Source of the DNA: Pararhizobium sp. YC-54 | GTDB lineage: Bacteria; Pseudomonadota; Alphaproteobacteria; Rhizobiales; Rhizobiaceae | Length of the DNA: 64,000 nt | Reading direction: 5' to 3' | NCBI RefSeq assembly: GCF_025847205.1 | Contig: NZ_JAOYTH010000007.1 | Location: 248,001 to 312,000 of the forward strand | Shown: positions 53,940 through 62,559 of the stretch, piece by piece | Layout of the letters: the number at the start of each line of letters is the position of its first letter | Position numbering within the stretch: position 1 is the stretch's first letter | Made by a program: the position numbers and the translations under genes | Notes under the pieces: model-generated | What the model saw: the letters and a program-made list of their open reading frames with translations, nothing else | Database searches by the model: none | Told to the model about the DNA's origin: nothing

Positions 53940-53996
53940 TTTGATCACAGGGGTGAAGAGGAGTGCCCCGCCTTGTCGGGCGGGGCTTTGACCGTC

Positions 53997-54299
53997 TCAG
54001 TCGCGGTTCGGGCGGGACCAGATCAGCTGATATTCGCCTTCGACCTCCGTCAGCGTCGCGTAGATCGGGGAGGGGAAGCTCGGATCGTCGAGCTTGACCG
54101 AGAGGTAGTCGCGGTCCTGTTCGGAGCGCTTCTGCCAGGCCGCGCCGAGTTCCACGTGACCCGCGAAGATGCGGAACTGGGGACCCTTGTCCGAGGGGTT
54201 TTCCACGCGGGAGATGCGGGCCTTGACGTTGAGGGCGAGTGTGCGGATGGAGCCGGTGAAGCCGTTTTCGGTGGAGGTGAAAGTGCCGATGGTAGCCAT
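53997..54299 (-). CDS. DUF736 family protein, copy A
   Basis: The 100-residue protein ([20 protein letters not shown] ...) belongs to DUF736, a beta-rich family common on rhizobial and other alphaproteobacterial plasmids near transfer and antirestriction genes. Function is unknown. It differs from copy B (56041-56343) only at residues 30 (Ser/Ala) and 48 (His/Ser). Confidence 0.9.
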   Translation of the reverse strand: MATIGTFTSTENGFTGSIRTLALNVKARISRVENPSDKGPQFRIFAGHVELGAAWQKRSEQDRDYLSVKLDDPSFPSPIYATLTEVEGEYQLIWSRPNRD

Positions 54300-54744
54300 G
54301 TCGTAATTCCCTTTTGCTCAATCGGGCCGCTCCAGTGCGGCCTCGATGGCAGTCGCAAAGGCCGGGGACGATCGGACCGCACCTTGAGGCCGGAACAGCG
54401 TGGAGGGCGGCGCGGAGACACTTTCTTGGTTCGCGAGGAATGGCGGCGCAGCCGGCAGGGGATGAAAGTTTCGGAGCGCCGTTGCGGGATAACGAGCGAG
54501 GCGCAGCCGATCTCCGGTCAGACCTGCCCCATCGAGCCCGCACCTGGAGCCTCGGGCATTCAGGCAAGGGATTATGACATTGCGGCCCGCGTCGGATGGA
54601 CCTCGCATGTCGGCCGAGCGTACTGCAGTCGTCGTGCCATCGCCTGTTTTCGTGACACGGCTGAATTAACGCTAGCCGATATCCAACTCAGCTCTTTGCG
54701 GTCCCGGCGATGATTGCTATATTCGCGGAAAGTATGGAGCAGAC
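54300..54744. other. upstream part of repeat A and antitoxin promoter region; no gene
   Basis: To 54590 this is the conserved region upstream of DUF736 copy A. From there to 54744 the sequence becomes AT-richer (GCTAGCCGATATCCAACTCA, then TGATTGCTATATTCGCGG) and probably holds the promoter for the zeta module. No ORF is supported. Confidence 0.5.
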
Positions 54745-54987
54745 ATGGCTAAAGTCGTCGTCAAGAAATTCGGCAATCCCAAGATCGGTGCTCGCGATAC
54801 CGCCGTGACGCAGAAGCGTGTACGGGATGGAGACAGCGGTCAGTTCACGACTGTGCGGACGATCGATGCGCAAAGCAAGACGTTGGGCAAAGATCTGAGC
54901 TACGTGTTCAGCAAAAATGTCGATAAGGCGCGCCGTGACAACAAGGCTGTAACCGGCGTGCGTGATCGTGCTCCCGTCCAGGATTGA
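54745..54987 (+). CDS. putative antitoxin partner of zeta-like toxin
   Basis: This 80-residue very basic protein (MAKVVVKKFGNPKIGARDTA ...) starts after GGAGCAGAC and overlaps the zeta-like gene by 26 bp. Size, position and overlap make it the candidate antitoxin, but it does not look like epsilon, the classical zeta antitoxin. No known DNA-binding fold is evident. It could instead be a regulator of the pair. Confidence 0.6.
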   Translation: MAKVVVKKFGNPKIGARDTAVTQKRVRDGDSGQFTTVRTIDAQSKTLGKDLSYVFSKNVDKARRDNKAVTGVRDRAPVQD

Positions 54988-55579
54988 GCAACCAGTCTTC
55001 CTAATCATTGCAGGGCCAAACGGATCAGGCAAAAGCAGCGTTTACGCAAACGCCGACCTCGAATGGGAAGGCCGATCCGTCTGGATCGTCAATCCAGATC
55101 TTCTCGCTGCCCGGATCAGCAAGGTGGAAGCCAAGCCGCTTCTGGAGGCTAATCTAACTGCGGTTCAACGCATCGAAAACTGGCTGGAAGCCTCGATCAA
55201 CGTGCACAAGACGATCGGGGTCGAAACTGTCTTATCGACGGGGAAGTACCAGCGCCTGGTCGAAGCGGCCAAAAACCTTGGATTTGCGATATGGTTTCTT
55301 TACGTCGTGCTCGATAGCCCTGAACGCTCGATCGAGCGTATCAAATTGCGCGTGGCGAAAGGCGGCCACCCGGTTCCCGATGAAAAGGTTCGCCAGCGTT
55401 ACGTGAGATCGCTGGAGCAGTTCCCCTGGTTTCTCGATCAGGCGGACAAGGCTTGGATCTATGACAATAGCGGGGCAACACCGAAAACGATTGGTGAGAA
55501 ATCAGACGGTGTCATCGAAGTGGATGAGAATGCTCTCGAGGTCGTCGCCAGAGCGGTCCAATCCATCGCAACCGAATAG
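54962..55579 (+). CDS. zeta-toxin-family P-loop kinase
   Basis: The 205-residue protein has Walker A AGPNGSGKSS (residues 17-26), the zeta-type NPDLLAARIS after the first helix, VETVLSTGKYQRL (substrate-site Glu/Thr region) and RVAKGGHPVPDEKVRQRY, the Arg-rich phosphate-handling motif. Zeta toxins phosphorylate UDP-N-acetylglucosamine and block cell-wall synthesis; some relatives are plain nucleotide kinases. It starts at GTG 54962 inside the upstream gene. The pair is likely a plasmid-maintenance toxin-antitoxin module. Confidence 0.82.
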   Translation: MIVLPSRIEQPVFLIIAGPNGSGKSSVYANADLEWEGRSVWIVNPDLLAARISKVEAKPLLEANLTAVQRIENWLEASINVHKTIGVETVLSTGKYQRLVEAAKNLGFAIWFLYVVLDSPERSIERIKLRVAKGGHPVPDEKVRQRYVRSLEQFPWFLDQADKAWIYDNSGATPKTIGEKSDGVIEVDENALEVVARAVQSIATE

Positions 55580-55648
55580 CAGCCATTGCCATGCACAAAA
55601 AGTGCCACGATGACGCGGCCCATTCTTTGTGGTCGAGTATGATGCGTA

Positions 55649-55786
55649 TTACCGTGCGCGGACAGCGCTGTGGATATTCCCACGGACCAGACCGATGTCG
55701 TTCAGCGACCGATCATCAAGGACGGAGAGCTCGCGGATTGCGCGACGCTCGGCAATGGCTCTTTTCAGCCGTTCAGCGATTTTCAT
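55649..55786 (-). CDS. DUF1127 (YjiS-like) small protein
   Basis: The 45-residue Arg-rich protein (MKIAERLKRAIAERRAIREL ...) carries the DUF1127 signature LDDRSLNDIGLVRGNI. The AAAGGTGAGTAAC ribosome site fixes the start at 55786. DUF1127 proteins are abundant in alphaproteobacteria, and some bind RNA or influence carbon and phosphate metabolism. It converges on the zeta-like gene, between the two DUF736 repeats. Confidence 0.82.
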   Translation of the reverse strand: MKIAERLKRAIAERRAIRELSVLDDRSLNDIGLVRGNIHSAVRAR

Positions 55787-55949
55787 GTTACTCACCTTTG
55801 AAATGTGGTCACTATATGTGCAATTCTTCGCCCAAAAAGAAGGCACATGCTCGCAGGGAAGGCATGCGTAATTTGCGGGGCTGGTTAATCGACGCTATGC
55901 GGCCTCGGCCGCACCTGTGCCGGTCCGCCCTTGGCTTGTTTCGCCACAA

Positions 55950-55984
55950 AAAAAGCCGGAGACCGGCTCGATGCCTGTCTCAGG
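55950..55984 (-). terminator. terminator of DUF736 copy B
   Basis: Same stem-loop as copy A with one mismatch in the stem (CCGGAGAC/GTCTCAGG). Read leftward it is followed by GGCTTTTTTTG, a longer U-tract. Confidence 0.7.
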
Positions 55985-56040
55985 TTTGACACAGGGGTGA
56001 AGAGGAGTGCCCCGCCTTGTCGGGCGGGGCTTTGACTGTC

Positions 56041-56343
56041 TCAGTCGCGGTTCGGGCGGGACCAGATCAGCTGGTATTCGCCTTCGACCTCCGTCAGCGT
56101 CGCGTAGATCGGGGAGGGGAAGCTCGGATCGTCGAGCTTGACCGAGAGGTAGTCGCGGTCCTGTTCGGAGCGCTTCTGCCAGGCCGCGCCGAGCTCCACG
56201 CTTCCCGCGAAGATGCGGAACTGCGGACCTTTGTCCGAGGGGTTTTCGACGCGGGCGATGCGGGCCTTGACGTTGAGGGCGAGTGTGCGGATGGAGCCTG
56301 TGAAGCCGTTTTCGGTGGAGGTGAAAGTGCCGATGGTAGCCAT
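56041..56343 (-). CDS. DUF736 family protein, copy B
   Basis: 100 residues, nearly identical to copy A (53997-54299). As the copy next to the ArdC-like gene it may be the ancestral position, because DUF736 genes often accompany ArdC/antirestriction genes on such plasmids. Function unknown. Confidence 0.9.
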   Translation of the reverse strand: MATIGTFTSTENGFTGSIRTLALNVKARIARVENPSDKGPQFRIFAGSVELGAAWQKRSEQDRDYLSVKLDDPSFPSPIYATLTEVEGEYQLIWSRPNRD

Positions 56344-56983
56344 GTCGTAATTCCCTTTTGCTCAATCGGGCCGCTCCAGTGCGGCCTCGATGGCAGTCGC
56401 AAAGGCCGGGGACGATCGGACCGCACCTTGAGGCCGGAACAGCGTGGAGGGCGGCGTGGAGACACTTTCTTGGCTCGCGCGAGGAATGGCGGCGCAGCCG
56501 GCAGGGGATGAAAGTTTCGGAGCGCCGTTGCGGGATAACGAGCGAGGCGCAGCCGATCTCCGGTCAGACCTGCCCCATCGAGCCCGCACCTGGAGCCACG
56601 GGCATTCAGGCAAAGGGATATGACGTTGGCGGCCCGCACGCGCTCGGCCCCACCTGATTGGCAACGTCGGCGTTACGCAAACTGCCTGGACCAGACGGGA
56701 ATCACCATACCTCTTTGCATGACACCGGCCGTGGTTTGCTTGCCGCAACCGTCTATCGCGATAGAGTTGCGATGCGATTCCTCGCCTGGAAGAACTTGCC
56801 AAAGCAGACCGAACCATTCGTTGTTGAAATAAAGTCGTCCCGGAAGCTGAAACCTGGCACCGGAAAACCGTCGATCTGGGGGTCGCTGGATCTGACGATC
56901 ACTGAGGATCATGCCGTCTCGCCAATACCGATGAGCCGGCCACCGCCGAGAGCAGCGACCAGCTTTAGACTCCTCCCGAACCC
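56344..56983. other. 640-bp spacer: upstream part of repeat B and a decayed ORF
   Basis: To 56637 this is the repeat region upstream of DUF736 copy B. The remainder holds only the weakly supported ORF remnant at 56772-56960. No promoter or RNA gene is recognisable by eye. Confidence 0.45.
56772..56960 (+). pseudogene. possible remnant of a small plasmid protein gene
   Basis: The frame beginning MRFLAWKNLP contains FVVEIKSSRKLKPG and KPSIWGSLDL, which recall small conserved rhizobial proteins with a VEIKxSR...SIWG pattern. After about residue 50 the frame runs antisense into the ArdC-like gene as low-complexity sequence, suggesting a frameshifted remnant. Recognition is from memory and weak. 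Confidence 0.3.
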
Positions 56984-57910
56984 TCAAGCCGCGTCCCGGA
57001 TATCCGCCGCGTCCGGCTGTAGTCCATGCAGGAATGCCACGGCGCGCTGCGCATGCGCCGCCGCCTGGAAGATTGCTCGCTTGTCATCGGCCAGCACCCT
57101 GAGCCAAGACTGAAGGTAGGACGCATGATCAGGCCTGGGCTCGAGCTCCGGCGCAATGCCGAGATCTGCGCAGAGAAAGCAGCTGCCGAGCTCGGCGACA
57201 AGTTCCTCGCGCGCTCGTTCGCTGCGATCCTTGGCATAGTGTGATAGATCGCGGCCGACCCGGTGCTCTGCCGCCGTCCAATGCGTGACCTCATGGCTGA
57301 GGGTCGCTGCGTACCCAGCTGCGTCCCTGAAACTCTCGAAGGGCGGCATCTGGATATAGTCCATGACAGGCGAATAATAGGCCTGGTTGCCACCGTGGCG
57401 GATGACCGCACCGGTATTGCGGAAAAACCGGTCCGCCTGCTCGATGCGGGCGACAGGATCGTGCGCGGTCACCGGCCGGTGGTAGTAATGATCAGGCAGA
57501 CCGTCGATCTGTTCGACGTTGAATACGGAATAGGCCTTCAGGAACGGGATTTCCCGGTCGATCTCGCCGCCCTTTCCATCGGCTTCCGATTTGGTAAAGC
57601 GGCTGGCGAACACCACGGTCGATCCGGTCTCGCCTTTTCGAACGGCGGCGCCGAGTTCGATCGCCTGCTTGAAGGTCATCCACGTCGACGAGCCGAAGCC
57701 ACGCGACATCTGCTCGGACCACAGCAGAAGCACGTTCATGCCGGAGTAAGGCTGGCCATTATGGCGAAGCGGGCGGCTGATCCGCCCGTCCGTATTTGCA
57801 GCGCTCCAAGGTTTCATCCAGGGGCGCACGCCGGCTGCGAGCTCTTCGATGATCATGGTCGTGATGCGGGTATAGATGTCTGCCCGCTGGTTCTCTGTTT
57901 TCCTGCTCAT
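56984..57910 (-). CDS. ArdC-like antirestriction protein (ssDNA-binding + zincin domain)
   Basis: The 308-residue protein matches the ArdC family: an N-terminal ssDNA-binding domain (about 1-130, with PWMKPWSAAN and HNGQPYSGMNVLLLW) and a C-terminal zinc metallopeptidase-like domain with HEVTHW near residue 210. Plasmid-borne ArdC shields incoming DNA from host restriction during conjugation. ATG 57910 (MSRKTENQRADIY) is the family start; the long in-frame extension upstream is a low-complexity artefact. Confidence 0.9.
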   Translation of the reverse strand: MSRKTENQRADIYTRITTMIIEELAAGVRPWMKPWSAANTDGRISRPLRHNGQPYSGMNVLLLWSEQMSRGFGSSTWMTFKQAIELGAAVRKGETGSTVVFASRFTKSEADGKGGEIDREIPFLKAYSVFNVEQIDGLPDHYYHRPVTAHDPVARIEQADRFFRNTGAVIRHGGNQAYYSPVMDYIQMPPFESFRDAAGYAATLSHEVTHWTAAEHRVGRDLSHYAKDRSERAREELVAELGSCFLCADLGIAPELEPRPDHASYLQSWLRVLADDKRAIFQAAAHAQRAVAFLHGLQPDAADIRDAA

Positions 57911-58202
57911 TTCTGATCTCCACTCATCGGGAGCCGCGCCGATCGCGGCCCCGTCGCGGAGGCCAAAGGCAGGAGCCAGAGCTGGCGGCCCGCACCGGAA
58001 CGGCCGCAACGCAGTGGAGGACGGCGAAGCCGTTGCGGGATGTGGGCTGCTCCTGCAGGTCCGACGCCAGAGACGGGCCGTATCGGCCCGACCAGAATTC
58101 CTCCATCCCCTTTTCCTGGGCGAACGCCGACATGGGAAAAGGCCGGCCCCGGAGGGTCGGCCTGAAGAGATGAGGCGAGGGCGTACCCCCGCCGTGATAG
58201 TG

Positions 58203-58787
58203 TCAGTCGAAGGCTGACATTTGGACCGCCGCGGCCTTGCGGTCGACCGACTGGCCCGGATTTTCGACAGGTCGATCGAACGGTTTCCAGGCTTCGCCGA
58301 CGATGTGCTTGTAAGCGGCGACGGCGCCTTCGGCCCCCATGCGCAACGCGTGGGCCTGGATGCCCATGTCGGCTGCGAACTCTCGCTTGCGATGCGCGGC
58401 ACTGTCGTAACCCACGGGGCCGTCGAGATCCTCGTCGCGGGCGTCGTTCGCCGCTTTTGCAGTGGCGTCACGCGCTTCGGTCACGGCCTTGCTGTAGAAC
58501 TGTCCGGCACCATGGGCGGAGCCGACATAGGCACCGACGATCCGCTGCAGGTGGATCTGCATGGCGCGCTCGCCCAGGCCTTCGCTCAGGGCATCGGCCG
58601 TCTCTGTGATCAGGCGCTCGTGGAGATCGCGGATCCCGTCGCTGTCGATGACGGCGGTCCCAAAACTTTCGGCGATCTTGAGAGCCTGGGCGCTATCCGG
58701 GCAGGTGAGGCGGACCATTTCGAGGGTGGCGCCCTTGCGGAGTTGGACGACACGCGCTGAGGTGCGATTGGTTGCGGACTTTGCCAT
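58203..58787 (-). CDS. conserved-looking plasmid protein, unknown function
   Basis: A 194-residue, mostly helical protein rich in Ala, Asp and His. It starts at 58787 with AAGGAGACCACC directly upstream and contains no signal peptide or membrane span. I do not recognise the family. It lies between the ArdC-like and DUF7007 genes on the same strand, so a role in plasmid establishment is plausible but unproven. Confidence 0.7.
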   Translation of the reverse strand: MAKSATNRTSARVVQLRKGATLEMVRLTCPDSAQALKIAESFGTAVIDSDGIRDLHERLITETADALSEGLGERAMQIHLQRIVGAYVGSAHGAGQFYSKAVTEARDATAKAANDARDEDLDGPVGYDSAAHRKREFAADMGIQAHALRMGAEGAVAAYKHIVGEAWKPFDRPVENPGQSVDRKAAAVQMSAFD

Positions 58788-59323
58788 GGTGGTCTCCTTG
58801 TCGGTTGCCTGAAGGCTCGAACCGGCTCCCTGCCGGCCCTCCCTCGGGTGCGGTCGAACAAAGCCTGCGACCGACGGGCGGCTTCACAGGTCCGGAGGCC
58901 CTGAGCGAGCGAATTGGCCTTGCGGACAAGCGGGGCATAAGCCCTGCGCCGGACGCGAGGGCGGTTTGCGAAGGGAGGGGCGGGAGGCCGCCACGCGGCG
59001 CGACAGCGGCCTTGAAACGAACGGCAGCAGGCTTAAGACCGTGACAAACCCGAGAGAGGACCGGCAGGGTCCGAAGTGGATCACGGAACCGACGCCTTCA
59101 GACCACCTCCATAGCCCGAACAACGATTTCATCCAGGCAGTCGCCTCGGCGCGGATCAGGCCGTGAGATCGGCCCCGACCTCAGCGCACCCCCGTCAGCA
59201 CCTCAATACGAGGTCGGATGGAGTAAGCAGACGTCGCCGACCGCGGCTCTCGCCTTCCATCATCGGTTCAAGTTCAGCCCGTCGTTCGAAGGCCAGCCGG
59301 TGTGCATGGTCCAGCAGCCGCGT
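58788..59323. other. 536-bp spacer, nothing recognised
   Basis: GC-rich interval between two leftward genes. Several short ORFs exist on both strands but none has a convincing ribosome site, composition or family resemblance. It presumably includes the promoter for 58203-58787. Confidence 0.4.
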
Positions 59324-60205
59324 TCATGCTACCGACCTCGACCAGCCGACAAAGGAGGACAGCCCTTCATAAAGCTGGTGGCGTGCCTCATCGATGACAA
59401 AGCCGAACCGACCGCGACCGGCGTATTCCGAGCTGTCTATGAGATAGCGCCGCTCGACGTCGCCGATCCTGCGCTCAGTACCGCGACGCGCAACGACCTC
59501 CGTCATGCCGACGTGATGTTCCGAGAAGATCGCAGACATCACGATCCAATGGTCGGCATGGATCTTTTCGAACGCCTGCCGGTCCTTACCGCGAGATTCG
59601 CCTGCGACAAGCGGCCGGCCGTGAGCCCTCTCCCAGAACTCCGGCCAGCTATGCCGGATAATCTCGTCTGCCATCCGACGTTCGTAGCCCGTGAAAAGTT
59701 CGGGAAAGGCATGGGCGATCGCCGACCATTCGACATCTTCTTCGTACCAGCACGTGTCGTTGCGCAGAGCGGACGGCACGACAATGTTTCGGTCGGGAGA
59801 AAGATGAAAGCCGCCGTGACCGGCGGTGGCATAAGACACAATGCCGGGGCCATAGATGGTCGCCGACTGTGCCATTCCCCAGGGCGTGCTGCAGGAGATG
59901 CGGGCTTGAACGCGCCCGAGATCGTGGAGATCACGCTGATGCTCGGCGGTTTCGATGACGCGGGCGACAAATGCGGCCTCGTCCGCGAGGTGACCGTCAT
60001 GGCGATAGAAGTCCTCGCGTTTGATTGCGGAGAGCGACCCCGTAGCCCGCCATGTACTTGCCAGGAGACTACCCTTAGGCGTGGTTATCATGGCAAGCAC
60101 GAGTTCGCGGGTGCGCGCCACCGGAAAACCCTCGGCGCTGAGGGCGAATTCTATACCGAGCGCGTCGGCAATCGGATCGTTCTGCTGATTGGTGAGCGTG
60201 GGCAT
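59324..60205 (-). CDS. DUF7007 domain protein
   Basis: The 293-residue protein resembles large plasmid-borne proteins annotated DUF7007, whose recognisable features are the WGMAQSATIYGPGIVSYATA and GHGGFHLSPDRN stretches and the WYEEDVEWSAIAHAFPELF block. The conserved Tyr/His/Asp-rich core hints at an enzyme-like fold, but no function is known. ATG 60205 (GGAG upstream) is preferred to 60217. Confidence 0.75.
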   Translation of the reverse strand: MPTLTNQQNDPIADALGIEFALSAEGFPVARTRELVLAMITTPKGSLLASTWRATGSLSAIKREDFYRHDGHLADEAAFVARVIETAEHQRDLHDLGRVQARISCSTPWGMAQSATIYGPGIVSYATAGHGGFHLSPDRNIVVPSALRNDTCWYEEDVEWSAIAHAFPELFTGYERRMADEIIRHSWPEFWERAHGRPLVAGESRGKDRQAFEKIHADHWIVMSAIFSEHHVGMTEVVARRGTERRIGDVERRYLIDSSEYAGRGRFGFVIDEARHQLYEGLSSFVGWSRSVA

Positions 60206-60287
60206 CGGATGCTCCATCCTTGGCTGAAAAAAGAGGCGCCGCCGGTTGTGCCGGCGGCGCTATGGTTCTGAGGTTTTTTGGCTGCAG

Positions 60288-62039
60288 CTATTCCGCGGCT
60301 ATGCCGTAGGCGGTCTCGTGCTCATCGAGCCCGTCTGCCGACGCATCGTCGGCTCCATCCATGACCTCGTCCGCATCGGGATCGATCGCCTCGTCATCCG
60401 AGACGCCGTCCTCCTGCTCATGACCCGGTTCTGCTCCCTCGTCGTCTGCGTCTGTCGCCTCGGCGTGGCGAAGCAGGGCCGTCACATCCTGTGGGTCCGG
60501 CGCGAACAGGGCGCTCCCATGCACGAGCTTTGCATCGCCCGCGAAATGCTCGACGAGTGCCGCACGGGTTTCGCGGACGCGGGCCTTCTGTTCGATACCG
60601 GCATCCTTGGCCACGACTTCCAGCGCCTGGCGCGACAGGCACACGAGGAAATCCTCAGCTCCCATGTCCGGCAGGTAGGCGTCGGCGCCGATGGCCTCGC
60701 CGGCAATGCGCGAGATCACGCCGCTGTTCGACATACCGCGCCGGCATGACAGGACATCGATCAGCGCGGCGCGGGCCGTGACGCGAACCGTGTCCATGTC
60801 AAACGAGAGGCGGCCGTCATCGGTGAAGAGACGGGCGGCATGGCGCCCGAAGCGAGCGCCGCCATAGAGGGCGCCGCCAGCACCACTATCGACGCGGACA
60901 TTCTGGCCGGCAAAGGCGAGCACGAGGAGCGCCATCAGCATGTCGTCCTCGATCGGTGCGCGGGCCAGCGCGTCATGCAAGGCGTCGGTGCGGAAATCCC
61001 CAATCATGTCATGACCCTTCTGGGTCACATCCGGGCGAGCTTTGCCTACAGTGGCATCGTCACCGGTGTGCTCCTTCGTCACGCCACCATTAGCCTGCCC
61101 CTTCGCAGGCTTGGCTTCAGGCATTCGGTAGTGAACCGTCTGAACCTTGCCGTCGCGATCGAGATAGAGACCGGTCTGGTCGCCCTTGCCCGGCTTGCCG
61201 TAAACGCGCTCCGCCTTCTTCGGCAGTTCCGGCTGGCCATAATTGCTCACATCCAGGATCGAGCCCTTCTTCGGCAGATTGTTGGTCATCCATTCCTGCT
61301 GGGCGCCGAGGAACGCCTCCACGTTGGTGGTGAAGCGATTGTCCTGATCGGCGGGGCCGAATAGGTCGTCTGCCCATTCGATGCCATAGGCTTCGCGAAG
61401 ATCGTCACCGAAGCTCGCGTCGCGTGCGAACATTTTGGTTTTCGAGAGGCCGCTGGCGATCTGCCACCAGGATGCCGTGTCGCCCTTCTTCGGCTTGTTG
61501 GCCTTCCAGACCTCTTTCTGGTCTTCGAGCGAGGCGGATGCGATCGTGCGCAGCTGCTGTTCGTTCGGCATATCGCCGCGGGCCATCTGGTCGAGCATGG
61601 CGGGCAGGACGTTCGCGAGCAGGCGCAGCTTGCGGATCTGGCGGACGGGAAGGGAGAGCGCAACCGCGATCGCCTCTTCGGTCCACCCGAGAGCAACAAG
61701 CCGTTCGATACCACGCCACTGGTCGACGGGGTTCAACGGCTCGCGGGCAATATTTTCCACCATGGAACGCATGGCGCCATTATCATTGGCGGCTTCGCTG
61801 ACGACGACCTCGATCTCTTCGAGACCGGCGGCGATCGCGGCCTGGACGCGGCGGTGGCCGGCTTGGATTAGATAGCCATTGCCGCCATCCACCTGTGGCG
61901 ACACGACGGGCGGCTGGATGATACCGACTGCCTTGACGGTGGCCAGCAGTAACGCATCGGCCTGCACTGAGGATTTCGATTGGCGGGCATCGTCCGGGTT
62001 TGCGTTCAGCGCGCGGGGGTCGATCTTGAGGATCTGCAT
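60288..62039 (-). CDS. ParB/Srx-domain plasmid protein
   Basis: The 583-residue protein has an N-terminal ParB-like nuclease domain (about 1-110, with IQAGHRRVQAAIAAGLEEI and MVENIAREPLNPVDQWRGI) and a KorB-like helix-turn-helix (TEEAIAVALSLPVRQIRKLR). A long helical C-terminal part ends in a highly acidic tail (about residues 525-583). It is too long for a plain partition ParB and has no parA partner here. Such proteins are common in leading regions of alphaproteobacterial plasmids. The start at 62039 has AAGGAGC. Confidence 0.85.
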   Translation of the reverse strand: MQILKIDPRALNANPDDARQSKSSVQADALLLATVKAVGIIQPPVVSPQVDGGNGYLIQAGHRRVQAAIAAGLEEIEVVVSEAANDNGAMRSMVENIAREPLNPVDQWRGIERLVALGWTEEAIAVALSLPVRQIRKLRLLANVLPAMLDQMARGDMPNEQQLRTIASASLEDQKEVWKANKPKKGDTASWWQIASGLSKTKMFARDASFGDDLREAYGIEWADDLFGPADQDNRFTTNVEAFLGAQQEWMTNNLPKKGSILDVSNYGQPELPKKAERVYGKPGKGDQTGLYLDRDGKVQTVHYRMPEAKPAKGQANGGVTKEHTGDDATVGKARPDVTQKGHDMIGDFRTDALHDALARAPIEDDMLMALLVLAFAGQNVRVDSGAGGALYGGARFGRHAARLFTDDGRLSFDMDTVRVTARAALIDVLSCRRGMSNSGVISRIAGEAIGADAYLPDMGAEDFLVCLSRQALEVVAKDAGIEQKARVRETRAALVEHFAGDAKLVHGSALFAPDPQDVTALLRHAEATDADDEGAEPGHEQEDGVSDDEAIDPDADEVMDGADDASADGLDEHETAYGIAAE

Positions 62040-62559
62040 GAGTCTTGCTCCTTGTCCGGTACGGAGCGGCAGGCTTGCTGCTCCTTCATGTCCTCTTTTT
62101 TTCGAAGACACCTTCCGGAGCGCGGGACGGGCAGACTGGCGCAACTGAAACCGAGCGGCCCCGCCGCGAAGCCCGAGCGGAGCTAACAGCTCTGAGACGG
62201 GCGAGGGGCCGGGTTGCGCAGGTCGCGGTTGAGCGTCAGCGGCGACGGGCTGACCGACCTGCGACCAGATCCTTTCCTTTTCCTCTTTCTTTTCTCAAAA
62301 CCGGCTTTGCAGATATTGCGGGAATGGCTCCAGGGTCAGCGTGGTGCTCTGCTCGACCTGTTCCGGGTGGCGTCAGCCGGGTCGGGCTGCTAAGGCTTCG
62401 CGAACAACTTGCAGGGCGAAGCGTTCTGTCCGAAGCATCTGTGGCATCGTAAGGTCCGGGCGAGCCGGATCGGGCAGCATGCAAGTAATTCTGTTCAGAA
62501 AGTTCCTATATAACCCCCTCGGGCTTCCTAAATCCGACAACACGTATAGAGTTTAGACC
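62040..62559. promoter_or_regulatory. divergent spacer upstream of ietA and ParB-like gene
   Basis: This 520-bp interval lies between divergent genes. The right end becomes AT-rich and includes TTCCTATATAAC (62503-62514), a plausible -10 region for ietA. No gene or strong repeat is recognised in the rest. Confidence 0.4.

Larger units (their letters stand above)
53905..54590. repeat. direct repeat copy A (~690 bp) carrying DUF736 gene
   Basis: This block is nearly identical to 55950-56637: same terminator, the DUF736 coding sequence (98 of 100 residues identical) and the same ~290-bp upstream region. The two copies are in direct orientation with about 1.36 kb between them, bracketing a zeta-toxin-like module and a DUF1127 gene. 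Confidence 0.9.
55950..56637. repeat. direct repeat copy B (~690 bp) carrying DUF736 gene
   Basis: Second copy of the 53905-54590 block, offset by about 2045 bp with a few single-base indels. It ends at the same GCGGCCCGC sequence as copy A, after which the two flanks diverge. Confidence 0.9.

Noticed and set aside
53743..54567. 274-codon leftward ORF covering DUF736 copy A in another frame
   Set aside because: Arg/Pro/Ser-rich composition typical of an out-of-frame shadow; it spans a terminator and the true DUF736 gene.
53905..56637. Interpretation of the repeats as an insertion sequence or integron
   Set aside because: No transposase, integrase or terminal inverted repeats are found; the repeats are plain direct duplications of a gene with its flanks.
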